Assembly: GCF_030254645.1 (NCBI RefSeq)
Contig: NZ_CP116346.1
Location: forward strand, 434,001 to 498,000
Direction: 5' to 3'
Origin: Paucibacter sediminis
GTDB lineage: Bacteria > Pseudomonadota > Gammaproteobacteria > Burkholderiales > Burkholderiaceae_C
DNA length: 64,000 nt
Part shown: positions 9,237 through 18,113 of the stretch, piece after piece
Position numbering within the stretch: the first letter of the stretch is position 1
How the letters are laid out: the number at the start of each line of letters is the position of its first letter
Notes under the pieces: model-generated
Seen by the model: the letters and a program-made list of their open reading frames with translations, nothing else
The model's database searches: none
Told to the model about the DNA's origin: nothing
Program-made: the position numbers and the translations under genes

Positions 9237-9764
9237 TCAGGCGCTCAGTTGCTGCCAGTGGTTGGCCAGGTGCATCAGGTGCGCACGCTGGTACTGGTTT
9301 CGGTCGAGTTTGCCATAGGCGAAATGGGGCTTGAACTCGCCCTTGAAAGCGGCGAAGGCATCCATCGCATCGAGCAGGCGTTGCACCGCGGACTTGAGGC
9401 TGCGCTCGGCGTCCAGCGCCGGCGCGCCGGGGATGGGCTCGTCCAGCGTATGGCTCATCTGGCCGCGCGCATCGAAGAAGGCGAACGCCGTGCTGCCCAG
9501 CGTGGCCTGGAACCAGGCCGGCTTGGGCTCGGGGAAGCCCTGCATCGAGTACTCGATGCTCTGCGCCGCGTGCTGCAGCATCTGCGCCAGATTCCAGTGG
9601 CTGCCTTGCAGCCTCGGCTCCTTGAAGCGCAGCTCCAGCACCGCTTCCTGGGCAGCACGCCAGCTTTCGAACTGCTTGGGCAGCTCGCCCTGGCAGGCGG
9701 TCAATGACAGGCTGGCGGGCGCCGCCAGCAGCGTTCCGGATCGGAGAAGCTGACGGCGGCGCAT
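9237..9764 (-). CDS. DUF1569 protein with N-terminal export signal
   Basis: Protein of 175 aa with a Tat-like or lipoprotein-like start (MRRRQLLRSGTLLAAPASLSLTACQG), containing an arginine run and a lipobox-like LTAC. The rest matches the DUF1569 pattern (HWNLAQMLQHAAQSIEYSM, later QRAHLMHLANHWQQL), a DinB-like helical fold with histidines that could bind metal. It is 10 bp from the thiolase gene and 24 bp from the hydratase gene. Its function in this operon is unknown. Confidence 0.8.
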   Translation of the reverse strand: MRRRQLLRSGTLLAAPASLSLTACQGELPKQFESWRAAQEAVLELRFKEPRLQGSHWNLAQMLQHAAQSIEYSMQGFPEPKPAWFQATLGSTAFAFFDARGQMSHTLDEPIPGAPALDAERSLKSAVQRLLDAMDAFAAFKGEFKPHFAYGKLDRNQYQRAHLMHLANHWQQLSA

Positions 9765-9774
9765 GGCACTCGCC

Positions 9775-10989
9775 TCAGAGGCGTTCGATGATGCCGGCGG
9801 CGCCTTGGCCGGCGCCCACGCACATCGTCACCATGCCGTACTTGCCGCCGGTGCGGCGCAGGCCATGGATCACCGAGGCCGCACGGATCGCGCCGGTGGC
9901 GCCCAGCGGGTGGCCGAGTGCGATCGCGCCGCCGTTGGGGTTGACCTTGCTGCGGTCCAGCACGATGCCCTTGCTGTCGAGGTCGTTCAGCACCGCCAGC
10001 GATTGCGCGGCGAAGGCTTCGTTCAGCTCCACCCAGTCCAGGTCGGCGGCGGTGATGCCGGCCAGCTTCAGGGCCGCGGGGATGGCTTCGATCGGGCCGA
10101 TGCCCATGATCTCGGGCGGCACGCCGCGCACGGCGAAGGAAACGAAGCGGGCCAGCGGCGTGAGGCCGAAACGCTTCACCGCGGCTTCCGAGGCCACGAT
10201 CAGGGCACCGGCGCCGTCCGAGGTCTGCGAGCTGTTGCCGGCGGTGACGCTGCCCTTGGCGGCGAACACCGGCTTGAGCTTGCCCAGGCCTTCGATCGAG
10301 GTGTCCTTGCGCGGGCCCTCGTCCAGGCTCACCACGCGGCGGCGTTCACTGATCGAGCCGTCCGCCAGATTGGGCGAGCGCTCGATGATCTCGAAGGGCG
10401 TCATCTCGGCGGCGAAATGGCCGGCTTCCATGGCGGCCAGGGCGCGGCGATGCGATTCCAGCGCGAAGGCGTCCTGCGCCTCGCGGCTGACCTTCCATTG
10501 CTGGGCCACCTTCTCGGCCGTCAGGCCCATGCCGTAGGCGATGCCGATGTTCTCGTCACGCTCGAAGATCAGCGGCGAGAGCGAGGGCTTGTTGCCGCCC
10601 ATCGGCACCATGCTCATCGATTCGACGCCACCGGCGATCATGACCTCGGCCTCGCCGACGCGGATGCGGTCGGCCGCCATCTGCAGCGCGGTGATGCCGG
10701 ACGCGCAGTAACGGTTCACCGTCACGCCGCCCACGGTATTGGGCAGGCCCGAGAGCACCGCCGCCACGCGGGCGATGTTCATGCCCTGTTCGCCTTCGGG
10801 GAAGGAGCAGCCGACGATGGCGTCTTCGATGGCGGCGGGGTCAAGACCTGGCACCTGGGCCAGCGCGGCCTGGATGGCACGCACCAGCATCTCGTCGGGG
10901 CGGGTGTTCTTGTAGTAACCGCGGCCCGACTTGCCGATGGGCAAACGGGTGGCGGCGCAGATATAGGCTTCTTGCACTTGCTTTGCCAT
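9775..10989 (-). CDS. acetyl-CoA C-acyltransferase (thiolase, FadA-like)
   Basis: Thiolase of 404 aa that cleaves 3-ketoacyl-CoA to acetyl-CoA and a shortened acyl-CoA. The nucleophilic cysteine is in NRYCASGITALQMAA (about residue 93), the histidine in NGGAIALGHPLGATGA and the second cysteine in CVGAGQGAAGII. I chose the ATG at 10989 (MAKQVQEAYICAATRLPIG), which fits the family; the open frame extends to 11040. It follows the fadB-like and DUF4442 genes, completing the beta-oxidation set. Confidence 0.93.
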   Translation of the reverse strand: MAKQVQEAYICAATRLPIGKSGRGYYKNTRPDEMLVRAIQAALAQVPGLDPAAIEDAIVGCSFPEGEQGMNIARVAAVLSGLPNTVGGVTVNRYCASGITALQMAADRIRVGEAEVMIAGGVESMSMVPMGGNKPSLSPLIFERDENIGIAYGMGLTAEKVAQQWKVSREAQDAFALESHRRALAAMEAGHFAAEMTPFEIIERSPNLADGSISERRRVVSLDEGPRKDTSIEGLGKLKPVFAAKGSVTAGNSSQTSDGAGALIVASEAAVKRFGLTPLARFVSFAVRGVPPEIMGIGPIEAIPAALKLAGITAADLDWVELNEAFAAQSLAVLNDLDSKGIVLDRSKVNPNGGAIALGHPLGATGAIRAASVIHGLRRTGGKYGMVTMCVGAGQGAAGIIERL

Positions 10990-11006
10990 GATGTTCAACC
11001 AACCTT

Positions 11007-11507
11007 TCAGTTCTTGGGGGTCTTGGGTATCCAAGCCCAAACAAATTCACATTCGACCGGATTCACGCCGGCCTCATCGGTCACCACCACCGTCACCGTG
11101 ACCTCGCCCTTGGGCTCGGCCCGCATGCTGGCGCGCTGCTGCTCGCTGAGGCTGGCCTCGGCGCGCATCGCGCCGGTGGCCCGCTTCTTGAAGTCCACAT
11201 GCATGGACTTGCACAGCGGCAGGCAGTCGTCGCGCACATTCATGCCCACCACCATGCCGGTGGCCGTCTCGGCCAGCAGCGCCATGGCGGCGGCATGCAC
11301 GCCCTGGATGTGGTTCTGCACCGGGCGGCGGTTGCGCACCGCGATCTCGGTGCGCGCGGGCGTCAGCGCCACGAAGTCCAGGCCGGCAGTGCCGGTAAAG
11401 GGCACGGCGCGGCGCAGGGCCAGGTTGCGCGCCGGCTGGCGCAGCAGGGCCGGCAGCGCCTCGATGCGCTGCAGGGTGCGGGCCAGTCGGTTCGGGGTGG
11501 CGCTCAT
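11007..11507 (-). CDS. DUF4442 hotdog-fold thioesterase-like protein
   Basis: Protein of 166 aa resembling PaaI/DUF4442 hotdog enzymes. HIQGVHAAAMALLAETATGM (about residues 85-105) is the central helix that carries the active-site acid in this fold. It sits between the fadB-like gene (16 bp) and the thiolase gene (17 bp), so it is probably co-transcribed and may hydrolyse acyl-CoA intermediates to free CoA; that role is inferred from context. Confidence 0.8.
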   Translation of the reverse strand: MSATPNRLARTLQRIEALPALLRQPARNLALRRAVPFTGTAGLDFVALTPARTEIAVRNRRPVQNHIQGVHAAAMALLAETATGMVVGMNVRDDCLPLCKSMHVDFKKRATGAMRAEASLSEQQRASMRAEPKGEVTVTVVVTDEAGVNPVECEFVWAWIPKTPKN

Positions 11508-11523
11508 GAGGCTCTTGCCGATC

Positions 11524-13920
11524 TCAGTTGCGCACCGGCTTGCCGGTCTGCAGCATGCCCATGATGCGCTCCTGCGTCTTGGGATGCTCCAGCAGCGCGC
11601 AGAAGTGCTGGCGTTCCAGCGACATCAGGTACTCCTCGCTGACCAGCGAGCCCGCCTCCACCGCACCGCCGCACACCACATCGGCGATCAGGCTGGCGAG
11701 ATGGAAGTCGTGCTGGCTGATGAAGCCGCCGTCGCGCATATTGGCCAGCTGGCCCTTGATGGTGGCGATGCCCGAACGGCCGGCCACCGGGAACAGCGCC
11801 TTGAGCGGCGGGCGGTAGCCCGACTCGAACATGGCCTTGGCCTGGGCCGAGGCCACGTGCAGCAGCTCGTCCTTGTTGGGCACGATCACGTCGCTGTCCA
11901 GCAGGAAGCCGTTCTTCCTGGCTTCCAGTGCCGAGGTGGCGACCTTGGCGGTGGCCGCCGTGGTGAAGCCATCCTTGAGGAACATGAAGATGTCGGCGTT
12001 GGCATTGCCGGCGGCGGCCATCTCGGCGGCGCGGCGTGCGATATAGGTCAGGCCGCCACCGCCGGGGATCAGGCCGACGCCCACTTCCACCAGGCCGACA
12101 TAGCTTTCCATGTGCGCGACACGGCGTGCGCAATGCACCGCCAGCTCGGCGCCACCGCCCAGGGCCAGGCCGCGCATCGCGGCGATCACCGGCACATTGG
12201 CGTAACGCAGGCGCAGCATCATGTCCTGCAGCTTCTTCTCTTCCGGCGCGATGCCCTTGGCGCCCTTGGTCATGAAGACCGGCATCAGCGCTTCCAGGTT
12301 GGCGCCGGCCGAGAACACGTCATCGGGCGACCAGATCACCAGGCCCTTGTACTGGGCTTCGGCAATCTCCACAGCCTTCAGCAGGCCTTCGGTGACGGTC
12401 GGGCTGATGAGGTGCAGCTTGGCGGTGATCGACGCGATCACGACCTCGTTGTCCAGCGTCCAGACGCGCACTTCCTCGTTCTTGAAGAGCTCGGTGCCGG
12501 CCTTCAGCGGCTCGGCCGCGCCCTCGCCCACCAGGGCCTCGGGGAAGGCCTGGCGCTCGTACACCGGCAGCTTGGCGCGCGGCTTGAACTTGCCCTCCGC
12601 GGCGCTCCAGGAACCGTTCACGCTGTGCACGCCGCCGTTCTCGGCCACCGGGCCTTCGCTCACCCAGGCGGGCAGCGGGGCGTTGCTGAGGGTCTTGCCC
12701 TCGGCGATGTCGGCGGAGATCCACTCGGCCACCTGCTTCCAGCCGGCCGCCTGCCAGAGCTCGAACGGACCCTGTTGCGAGCCAAAGCCCCAGCGCATCG
12801 CGAAGTCGATCTCGCGCGCGGTGTCGGCCACGCTGGCCAGATGCACGGCCACGTAGTGGAAGCTGTCGCGCAGGATGGACCAGAGGAACTGGGCCTGCGG
12901 ATTGCTCGATTCACGCAGCAGCTTGATGCGATCGGCCGCCGGCTTCTTCAGCATGCGGGCCACGATCTCGTCGGCCTTCTTGCCGCCGGCCACGTATTCG
13001 CCGGTGGCGAAGTCCAGGCGCTGGATGTCCTTGCCCACCTTCTTGTAGAAACCGCCGCCGGCCTTCTGGCCCAGCGCGCCCTTCTCGATCAGGCCGGCCA
13101 GCACCTTGGGCGTGGCGTAGATCGAGTAGAAGGGATCGTCCTGCAGGTTGTCCTGCATGGTCTTCACCACATGAGCCATGGTGTCCAGGCCCACCACGTC
13201 GGCGGTGCGGAAGGTGCCGCTGGAGGCGCGACCCAGCTTCTTGCCCGTCAGGTCGTCCACCACGTCCACCGAGAGACCGAACTTCTCGGCCTCGATCATG
13301 GTGGCCATCATGCCGGCGATGCCGACGCGGTTGGCGACGAAGTTGGGCGTGTCGTTGGCACGCACCACGCCCTTGCCGACCGCGGTGGTGACAAAGCTTT
13401 CCAGCTGGTCAATCACTTCCGGACGCGTGGTCGGGGTGTTGATCAGCTCCACCAGGTACATATAGCGCGGCGGGTTGAAGAAGTGGATGCCGCAGAAGCG
13501 CGGCTTGATTTCTTCCGGCAGCACTTCGCTGAGCTTGGTGATCGAGAGACCCGAGGTGTTCGAGGCCACGATCGCGTGCGGGGCGATGAAGGGGGCGATC
13601 TTCTTGTAGAGATCCAGCTTCCAGTCCATGCGCTCGGCGATGGCCTCGATGATGAGGTCGCAATCGCGCAGCTGCTCGAGGTGTTCCTCGTAATTGGCCT
13701 GGCCGATCAGGGCCGCGTCGGCCGCGTCACCCAGGGGTGAGGGCTTGAGCTTCTTCAGGCCGTCCACCGCCTTGCTGACGATGCCGTTCTTGGGGCCTTC
13801 CTTGGCCGGCAGATCGAACAGCACCACGGGCACCTTGACGTTGACCAGGTGTGCAGCGATCTGCGCACCCATCACGCCAGCGCCGAGCACGGCGACTTTG
13901 CGAACTTGGAATCGACTCAC
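11524..13920 (-). CDS. 3-hydroxyacyl-CoA dehydrogenase / enoyl-CoA hydratase
   Basis: Bifunctional beta-oxidation enzyme of 798 aa. The dehydrogenase half comes first: NAD-binding GAGVMGAQIAAHLVN near residue 14, then HFFNPPRYMYLVELI near 145. A crotonase domain is at the C terminus (GLALGGGAELAVHCARRV and GVGLIPGGGGLTYI, about 585-635). This order is the reverse of E. coli FadB and matches the FadN-like group. It oxidises 3-hydroxyacyl-CoA and hydrates enoyl-CoA. It lies downstream of the acyl-CoA dehydrogenase and DUF2147 genes. Confidence 0.92.
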   Translation of the reverse strand: MSRFQVRKVAVLGAGVMGAQIAAHLVNVKVPVVLFDLPAKEGPKNGIVSKAVDGLKKLKPSPLGDAADAALIGQANYEEHLEQLRDCDLIIEAIAERMDWKLDLYKKIAPFIAPHAIVASNTSGLSITKLSEVLPEEIKPRFCGIHFFNPPRYMYLVELINTPTTRPEVIDQLESFVTTAVGKGVVRANDTPNFVANRVGIAGMMATMIEAEKFGLSVDVVDDLTGKKLGRASSGTFRTADVVGLDTMAHVVKTMQDNLQDDPFYSIYATPKVLAGLIEKGALGQKAGGGFYKKVGKDIQRLDFATGEYVAGGKKADEIVARMLKKPAADRIKLLRESSNPQAQFLWSILRDSFHYVAVHLASVADTAREIDFAMRWGFGSQQGPFELWQAAGWKQVAEWISADIAEGKTLSNAPLPAWVSEGPVAENGGVHSVNGSWSAAEGKFKPRAKLPVYERQAFPEALVGEGAAEPLKAGTELFKNEEVRVWTLDNEVVIASITAKLHLISPTVTEGLLKAVEIAEAQYKGLVIWSPDDVFSAGANLEALMPVFMTKGAKGIAPEEKKLQDMMLRLRYANVPVIAAMRGLALGGGAELAVHCARRVAHMESYVGLVEVGVGLIPGGGGLTYIARRAAEMAAAGNANADIFMFLKDGFTTAATAKVATSALEARKNGFLLDSDVIVPNKDELLHVASAQAKAMFESGYRPPLKALFPVAGRSGIATIKGQLANMRDGGFISQHDFHLASLIADVVCGGAVEAGSLVSEEYLMSLERQHFCALLEHPKTQERIMGMLQTGKPVRN

Positions 13921-13969
13921 GGACTTCTCCTAAAAATCTGTACGGATTGGTGGCGGCTACGCCTAACGC

Positions 13970-14416
13970 TTACTCGACGCGCACCCAGGTCTGGGTGCGG
14001 TAGAAGAAGCCGATATAGCCGCGCATCTCCAGCTTCTTGCCACCATCGATGGGCTTGAGCCGGGTCTTGTAGGACTTGCCGTTGTTGGGGTCGAGGATCT
14101 CGCCCCCCACCCAATGCAGCTTGTCGTCGTTGTCTTGCTTGACCCCACGGATGATCTGCAGGCCCACCACGGGCTTGTCCTTGCGGTCATCGCTGCACTT
14201 GTCGCACTTCGAATCGGCCTTGCTGGCATCGAAGATCTTCTCGATGGTGCCGGTCAGCACGCCGCCGGTCTCGCTGATGCGCACCAGCGACTTCTCGGTC
14301 TTGCCATCGTCGTCGATGGTCTTCCACAGGCCCACCGGGCTGGACTGCTGTGCCTGCGCCAGGCCGGCGGCAAGACTCAGGGCGGCGGCAGCGACGGTCA
14401 ACAAGGCTTTCTTCAT
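13970..14416 (-). CDS. DUF2147 secreted protein
   Basis: Protein of 148 aa with a Sec signal peptide (MKKALLTVAAAALSLAAGLAQA). The mature part matches DUF2147: PVGLWKTIDDDGKTEKSLVRI, then a CDKC motif, then WVGGEILDPNNGKSYKTRL and a C-terminal beta strand. A periplasmic beta-barrel of unknown function is expected. It sits inside the beta-oxidation operon between the acyl-CoA dehydrogenase and the fadB-like gene, a context common in Burkholderiales but unexplained. Confidence 0.85.
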   Translation of the reverse strand: MKKALLTVAAAALSLAAGLAQAQQSSPVGLWKTIDDDGKTEKSLVRISETGGVLTGTIEKIFDASKADSKCDKCSDDRKDKPVVGLQIIRGVKQDNDDKLHWVGGEILDPNNGKSYKTRLKPIDGGKKLEMRGYIGFFYRTQTWVRVE

Positions 14417-14478
14417 GGGGTCGGTCTCCTGAATGTTGTGAGGCCCGCCTCTGACGGGCGGGCCTGGGGGCGGGATGC

Positions 14479-16269
14479 TTAGAACAGCGCTTCTTCCATC
14501 TCCATCAGCGGCTGCAGACCGGCACGCGCGGTACGGATCAGCGAGGCGGTCTCAGGCAGCAGCTTCGCAAAATAGAAGCGCGCCGTCGAGAGCTTGGCGG
14601 TGTAGAAGGGATCGCCGCCGTCCTTCTTCTCCAGCGCCAGCTTGGCCATGCGGGCCCAGAAGTAGGCAAAGGTCAGGTGACCCACCACGCGCAGGTAGTC
14701 CACCGCGGCGGCGCCCACCTCGTCGGGGTTCTGGAAGGCCTTAATGCCGATCTCGGTGGTCAGCTTGGTGACCTTGTCGCCGATGTCGGCCAGCGGATTG
14801 ATGAACTCCTGCATCGCCTCGTTGGTGCCCTCTTCCTCGACGAAGGCGGCGATCTTCTTGCCGAAGGCCTTGAGCTTCTTGCCGTTGTCGCCCAGCACCT
14901 TGCGGCCCAGCAGATCCAGCGACTGGATGGTGTTGGTGCCCTCGTAAATCATGTTGATGCGGGCATCGCGCACGAACTGCTCCATGCCCCACTCATGGAT
15001 GAAGCCATGGCCGCCGAAGACCTGCATGCAATGCGAGGTGGCGATCCAGCCGTTGTCGGTCAGGAAGGCCTTGATGATGGGCGTCAGCAGCGCCACTTCG
15101 TCTTCGCATTCCTTGCGCTCGTCCTCGTCGTCCGAGGACAGCGCCTTGTCCAGCTGCAGCGCCACATAGGTGGCGAGCGCACGGCCGCCCTCGGCATAGG
15201 CGCGGGCCGTCAGCAGCATCTTGCGCACGTCGGGGTGCACGATGATGGGGTCGGCGGCCTTGTCGAGCGCCTTGGGGCCGGACAGGGCGCGCATCTGGAT
15301 GCGGTCCTTGGCATAGGCCACGGCGTTCTGGTAGGCCACCTCGGTCAGGCCCAGGGACTGGTTGCCCACGCCCAGGCGCGCCGCATTCATCATCACGAAC
15401 ATCGCGGCCAGGCCCTTGTTGGGCTGGCCCACCATGGTGCCCACGGCGCCGTCCAGCACGATCTGCGCGGTGGCATTGCCATGGATGCCCATCTTGTGCT
15501 CCAGGCCGCCGCAGTACACGCCGTTGCGCGAGCCCAGCGAGCCGTCGGCGTTCACATTGAACTTGGGCACGATGAAGAGCGAGATGCCCTTGGAGCCCTG
15601 CGGTGCGTCCGGCAGACGGGCCAGCACCAGGTGCACGATGTTGGCGGCCAGGTCATGCTCGCCGGCCGAGATGAAGATCTTCTGGCCGGTGATCTTGTAC
15701 GTGCCGTCGGCCTGCGGTTCGGCCTTGGAGCGCAGCAGGCCCAGGTCGGTGCCGCAATGCGGCTCGGTCAGGCACATGGTGCCGGTCCACTCGCCGCTGG
15801 TCAGCTTGGGCAGGTAGATGCTCTTCTGCTCGGGCGTGCCATGGGCGTGCAGGGCCTCGTAGGCGCCGTGGCTCAGGCCGGGATACATGGTCCAGGCCTG
15901 GTTGGCCGAGTTCATCATCTCGTACATGCACTGGTTGATCATCACCGGCAGGCCCTGACCGCCGTACTCGGGGTCGCAAGAGAGAGCCGGCCAGCCGCCT
16001 TCCACGTACTTGGCGTAGGCTTCCTTGAAGCCCTTGGGTGCGGTGACCTCGTGGGTGGTCTTGTCGAGCACACAGCCCTCGGCGTCGCCGCTCAGGTTGA
16101 TCGGCGTGATGACCTCGGAGCAGAACTTGCCGCCCTCTTCCAGCACCGCGTTGATGGTGTCTTCGTCGATGTCGGCATGCTTGGGGCAAAGCTTCAACTC
16201 GTCGACGACGTGCAGCAGTTCGTGCATCACGAACTTCATGTCGCGCAGGGGCGGGTTGTACTGAGGCAT
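14479..16269 (-). CDS. acyl-CoA dehydrogenase (long, C-terminal extended)
   Basis: FAD enzyme of 596 aa for the first beta-oxidation step. Substrate and FAD motifs are visible (TGTMCLTEPHCGTDLGLLRS near residue 155; ITGQKIFISAGEHD near 193), as is the catalytic glutamate segment MIYEGTNTIQSLDLLGRKVL near 430. It has the extra C-terminal domain of the AcdB/DmdC-like group. It is the first enzyme gene downstream of the TetR regulator (36 bp gap) and probably part of its regulon. Chain-length preference is not visible. Confidence 0.92.
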   Translation of the reverse strand: MPQYNPPLRDMKFVMHELLHVVDELKLCPKHADIDEDTINAVLEEGGKFCSEVITPINLSGDAEGCVLDKTTHEVTAPKGFKEAYAKYVEGGWPALSCDPEYGGQGLPVMINQCMYEMMNSANQAWTMYPGLSHGAYEALHAHGTPEQKSIYLPKLTSGEWTGTMCLTEPHCGTDLGLLRSKAEPQADGTYKITGQKIFISAGEHDLAANIVHLVLARLPDAPQGSKGISLFIVPKFNVNADGSLGSRNGVYCGGLEHKMGIHGNATAQIVLDGAVGTMVGQPNKGLAAMFVMMNAARLGVGNQSLGLTEVAYQNAVAYAKDRIQMRALSGPKALDKAADPIIVHPDVRKMLLTARAYAEGGRALATYVALQLDKALSSDDEDERKECEDEVALLTPIIKAFLTDNGWIATSHCMQVFGGHGFIHEWGMEQFVRDARINMIYEGTNTIQSLDLLGRKVLGDNGKKLKAFGKKIAAFVEEEGTNEAMQEFINPLADIGDKVTKLTTEIGIKAFQNPDEVGAAAVDYLRVVGHLTFAYFWARMAKLALEKKDGGDPFYTAKLSTARFYFAKLLPETASLIRTARAGLQPLMEMEEALF

Positions 16270-16305
16270 GTGGAGCTCCTGAGGTGGGCTTGTAGTAATG
16301 AGAGA

Positions 16306-17034
16306 TCAGGGCCGCTTCTTGATGGCTGCGGCGGCTGACTTGGGGCTGTGCTCGCGATCGGCCTTGAGGCCGGCCGGCGTGGCATAGGACTGGATGGCGC
16401 GCTCGAAGCCCGCCTCGGCGCGCCCGATGGCGCCCGGGCTGCGCATGAAGCGCGCGTCGTGATGCAGGGAGAGGATCAGGCCGTGCAACTCGAACAGGAT
16501 CTGCTCGACATCGGCATCCGGCTTCAGGTGGCCGACCTCCTTGGCCAGCACGATGGCGCGGTGCAGGGCGGCATGCCAGGCCTTCACCATCGAGACCAGG
16601 GCGTCGCGCACCGGGCCAGGCCGGTCGTCGAACTCGACCGCGCCGCTGATATAGATGCAGCCCGAATCGATCTCCACCGACACGCGCCGCACCCAGCGCT
16701 CGTAGAGCGCGCGCAGGCGCGGCAGGCCGCGGGCCTCGCGGATCGCGGTGAAGAAGACCTCTTCCTCGAACTTGGCGTGATACTCGCGCACCACCGCGAT
16801 CTGCAGTTCCTCGCGCGAGCCGAAATGGGCGAACACGCCCGACTTGCTCATCTTGGTGACGTCGGCCAAGGCGCCGATCGACAGGCCTTCCAGGCCCATG
16901 TGCGAGGCCAGGCCTAATGCGGCTTCAAGAATCGCGGCGCGCGTCTGCTGGCCTTTTTGCAGCGAACGCACGGCACGGCGCGGCGCCACTGCTTTCGCAG
17001 CGGTCCGGGCGCTGGGGTCTGGCGTAGCGGTCAA
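16306..17034 (-). CDS. TetR-family regulator of the beta-oxidation operon
   Basis: Repressor of 242 aa. A basic N-terminal tail is followed by a TetR helix-turn-helix (about residues 30-75: TRAAILEAALGLASHMGLEGL, then SKSGVFAHFGSREELQ). The C-terminal ligand domain holds the segment DSGCIYISGAVEFDDRPGP. It is the first gene of the block, and its upstream region contains a perfect palindrome at 17075-17086. By analogy with FadR/PsrA-type repressors it may respond to acyl-CoA; that is inference. Confidence 0.88.
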   Translation of the reverse strand: MTATPDPSARTAAKAVAPRRAVRSLQKGQQTRAAILEAALGLASHMGLEGLSIGALADVTKMSKSGVFAHFGSREELQIAVVREYHAKFEEEVFFTAIREARGLPRLRALYERWVRRVSVEIDSGCIYISGAVEFDDRPGPVRDALVSMVKAWHAALHRAIVLAKEVGHLKPDADVEQILFELHGLILSLHHDARFMRSPGAIGRAEAGFERAIQSYATPAGLKADREHSPKSAAAAIKKRP

Positions 17035-17074
17035 GGCAGGTCCTGGGAGTTTTGGGGCGTCCGCATAATAAAAC

Positions 17075-17086
17075 GAACGATCGTTC
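17075..17086. promoter_or_regulatory. probable TetR operator upstream of the beta-oxidation operon
   Basis: Perfect 12-bp palindrome GAACGATCGTTC, 41 bp upstream of the TetR start, in an A/T-rich patch that contrasts with the surrounding GC-rich DNA. TetR genes often repress themselves through palindromes of this type. Confidence 0.6.
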
Positions 17087-17133
17087 TATTTTTGCCCAAA
17101 AGCCAAGTCTGACAAGCCGGGTTTTGCCGCAAC

Positions 17134-17155
17134 TTCTAGGGGAAGCCGCCTAGAA
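17134..17155. repeat. short hairpin next to the 273-bp element
   Basis: Seven-bp perfect stem (TTCTAGG / CCTAGAA) with an 8-base loop. It lies 11 bp before the left end of the nested-palindrome element and shares its CTAGG end sequence. It could be a solo terminal fragment or an unrelated regulatory hairpin. Confidence 0.5.
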
Positions 17156-17166
17156 CCGCACGCTTG

Positions 17167-17439
17167 CCTAGGACCTGTTAACACTACGCCGATGGGCCGC
17201 GAAGGCTCGCCTCAGCGGGCCAAGCTAGGCGCAGCGCTGGCCCGCACTCGCGTGCGGGCCAGCGTTGCAACGACGCGTGGCCCGCCGAGACGAGCCTTCC
17301 CGCAGGGTTGGGGCCAGAAAGGCCGCAGGCCGCGTTGCAAATCCTCGCCGGGTGTCCAACCCGGCTGCGGTTTGCGCCTTGCCTGAGGCCTTTCTGGCCG
17401 ACAACGCGACCCATTGGCGTAGTGTTAACAGGCCCTAGG
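17167..17439. mobile_element. 273-bp nested-palindrome element (MITE-like)
   Basis: Non-coding element bounded by 35-bp inverted repeats, 17167-17201 and 17405-17439, with three mismatches; both ends are CCTAGG and share CCTGTTAACACTACGCC. Inside are two further structures. Left: a 21-bp inverted repeat (17202-17222 / 17278-17298, two mismatches that would be G-U pairs in RNA) enclosing a perfect 13-bp stem (17235-17247 / 17252-17264). Right: a 19-bp inverted repeat (17312-17330 / 17381-17399, one mismatch) enclosing a 7-bp GCCGGGT hairpin. No transposase is inside. A non-autonomous transposable element is the best guess; a structured RNA gene is the alternative. Confidence 0.7.
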
Positions 17440-17543
17440 CCGCCATGGCGCGTCGCGGCCCGGGCACAAAGCGCCCACCCCCGCGCGCCAGGCTTGAGTT
17501 AGCGCGCACTAATGCAGTACGCTGCGGGCAGGAGGTCAACGCT

Positions 17544-18101
17544 GTGGATGTTCTGCAACTTGATATCTCGGGCAGACCGCAAGCCTGGATCACGACCAAG
17601 GAAGCCGCCGTGATCTATGCCAGCGACGGTGTGGCCTGGACGCTTGGCGACCCCTGCCATGTCTTGCGCGGCGGCCTGCAGCGCCGCACCGGCATGCAAT
17701 CGCGCATCGAAGTGCACCCCATCATCGCGGTACGCGGTGCCGTGCCCTCGCGGGCCTGGCGCCAGGCGCCGGCCCTCTCCAACCCCAAGCTGTTCGCGCG
17801 CGACCGCTATGTCTGCGCCTACTGCGGCCACAGCCACCATCCCGACGACCTGACCCGCGAGCACATCATCCCCAGTTCGCGCGGCGGGCACGACACCTGG
17901 ATGAATTGCATCACCGCCTGCAAGAGCTGCAACGGCCGCAAGGGCAACCGCATGCCCGAAGAGGCCCACATGAGCCTGCTATACCTGCCCTATGTGCCGA
18001 GCCTGCACGAGGACATGATTCTGCGCGGGCGCCGCATCCTGGCCGACCAGATGGAGTTCCTGCTCGCCAGCGTGCCCAGGTCCAGCCGCCTGCATGCCTG
18101 A
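17544..18101 (+). CDS. HNH endonuclease
   Basis: Nuclease-family protein of 185 aa. The C-terminal half has the full HNH zinc-finger pattern: CAYCG (about residue 92), then the core HIIPSSRGGHDTWMNCITAC, then CNGRKGNR. The GTG at 17544 has an AGGAGG eight bases upstream and gives MDVLQLDISGRPQAWIT; the open frame extends back to 17445. It stands alone beside the nested-palindrome element, with no methylase or phage terminase nearby, so a role in restriction or mobility is not supported. Related stand-alone HNH proteins are common in Burkholderiales. Confidence 0.87.
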   Translation: MDVLQLDISGRPQAWITTKEAAVIYASDGVAWTLGDPCHVLRGGLQRRTGMQSRIEVHPIIAVRGAVPSRAWRQAPALSNPKLFARDRYVCAYCGHSHHPDDLTREHIIPSSRGGHDTWMNCITACKSCNGRKGNRMPEEAHMSLLYLPYVPSLHEDMILRGRRILADQMEFLLASVPRSSRLHA

Positions 18102-18113
18102 GCTCAGTTCGGG

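Noticed and set aside
9763-13740. A 1325-codon open frame on the plus strand
   Set aside because: It runs antisense to the thiolase, DUF4442 and fadB-like genes. Its product is His/Gln/Arg/Ala-rich low complexity, as expected for the reverse of GC-biased codons.
17544-18101. Intron or phage homing function for the HNH gene
   Set aside because: It is not inside the group I intron and has no phage or restriction neighbours. Its location 1.2 kb from the intron is not enough to link the two.
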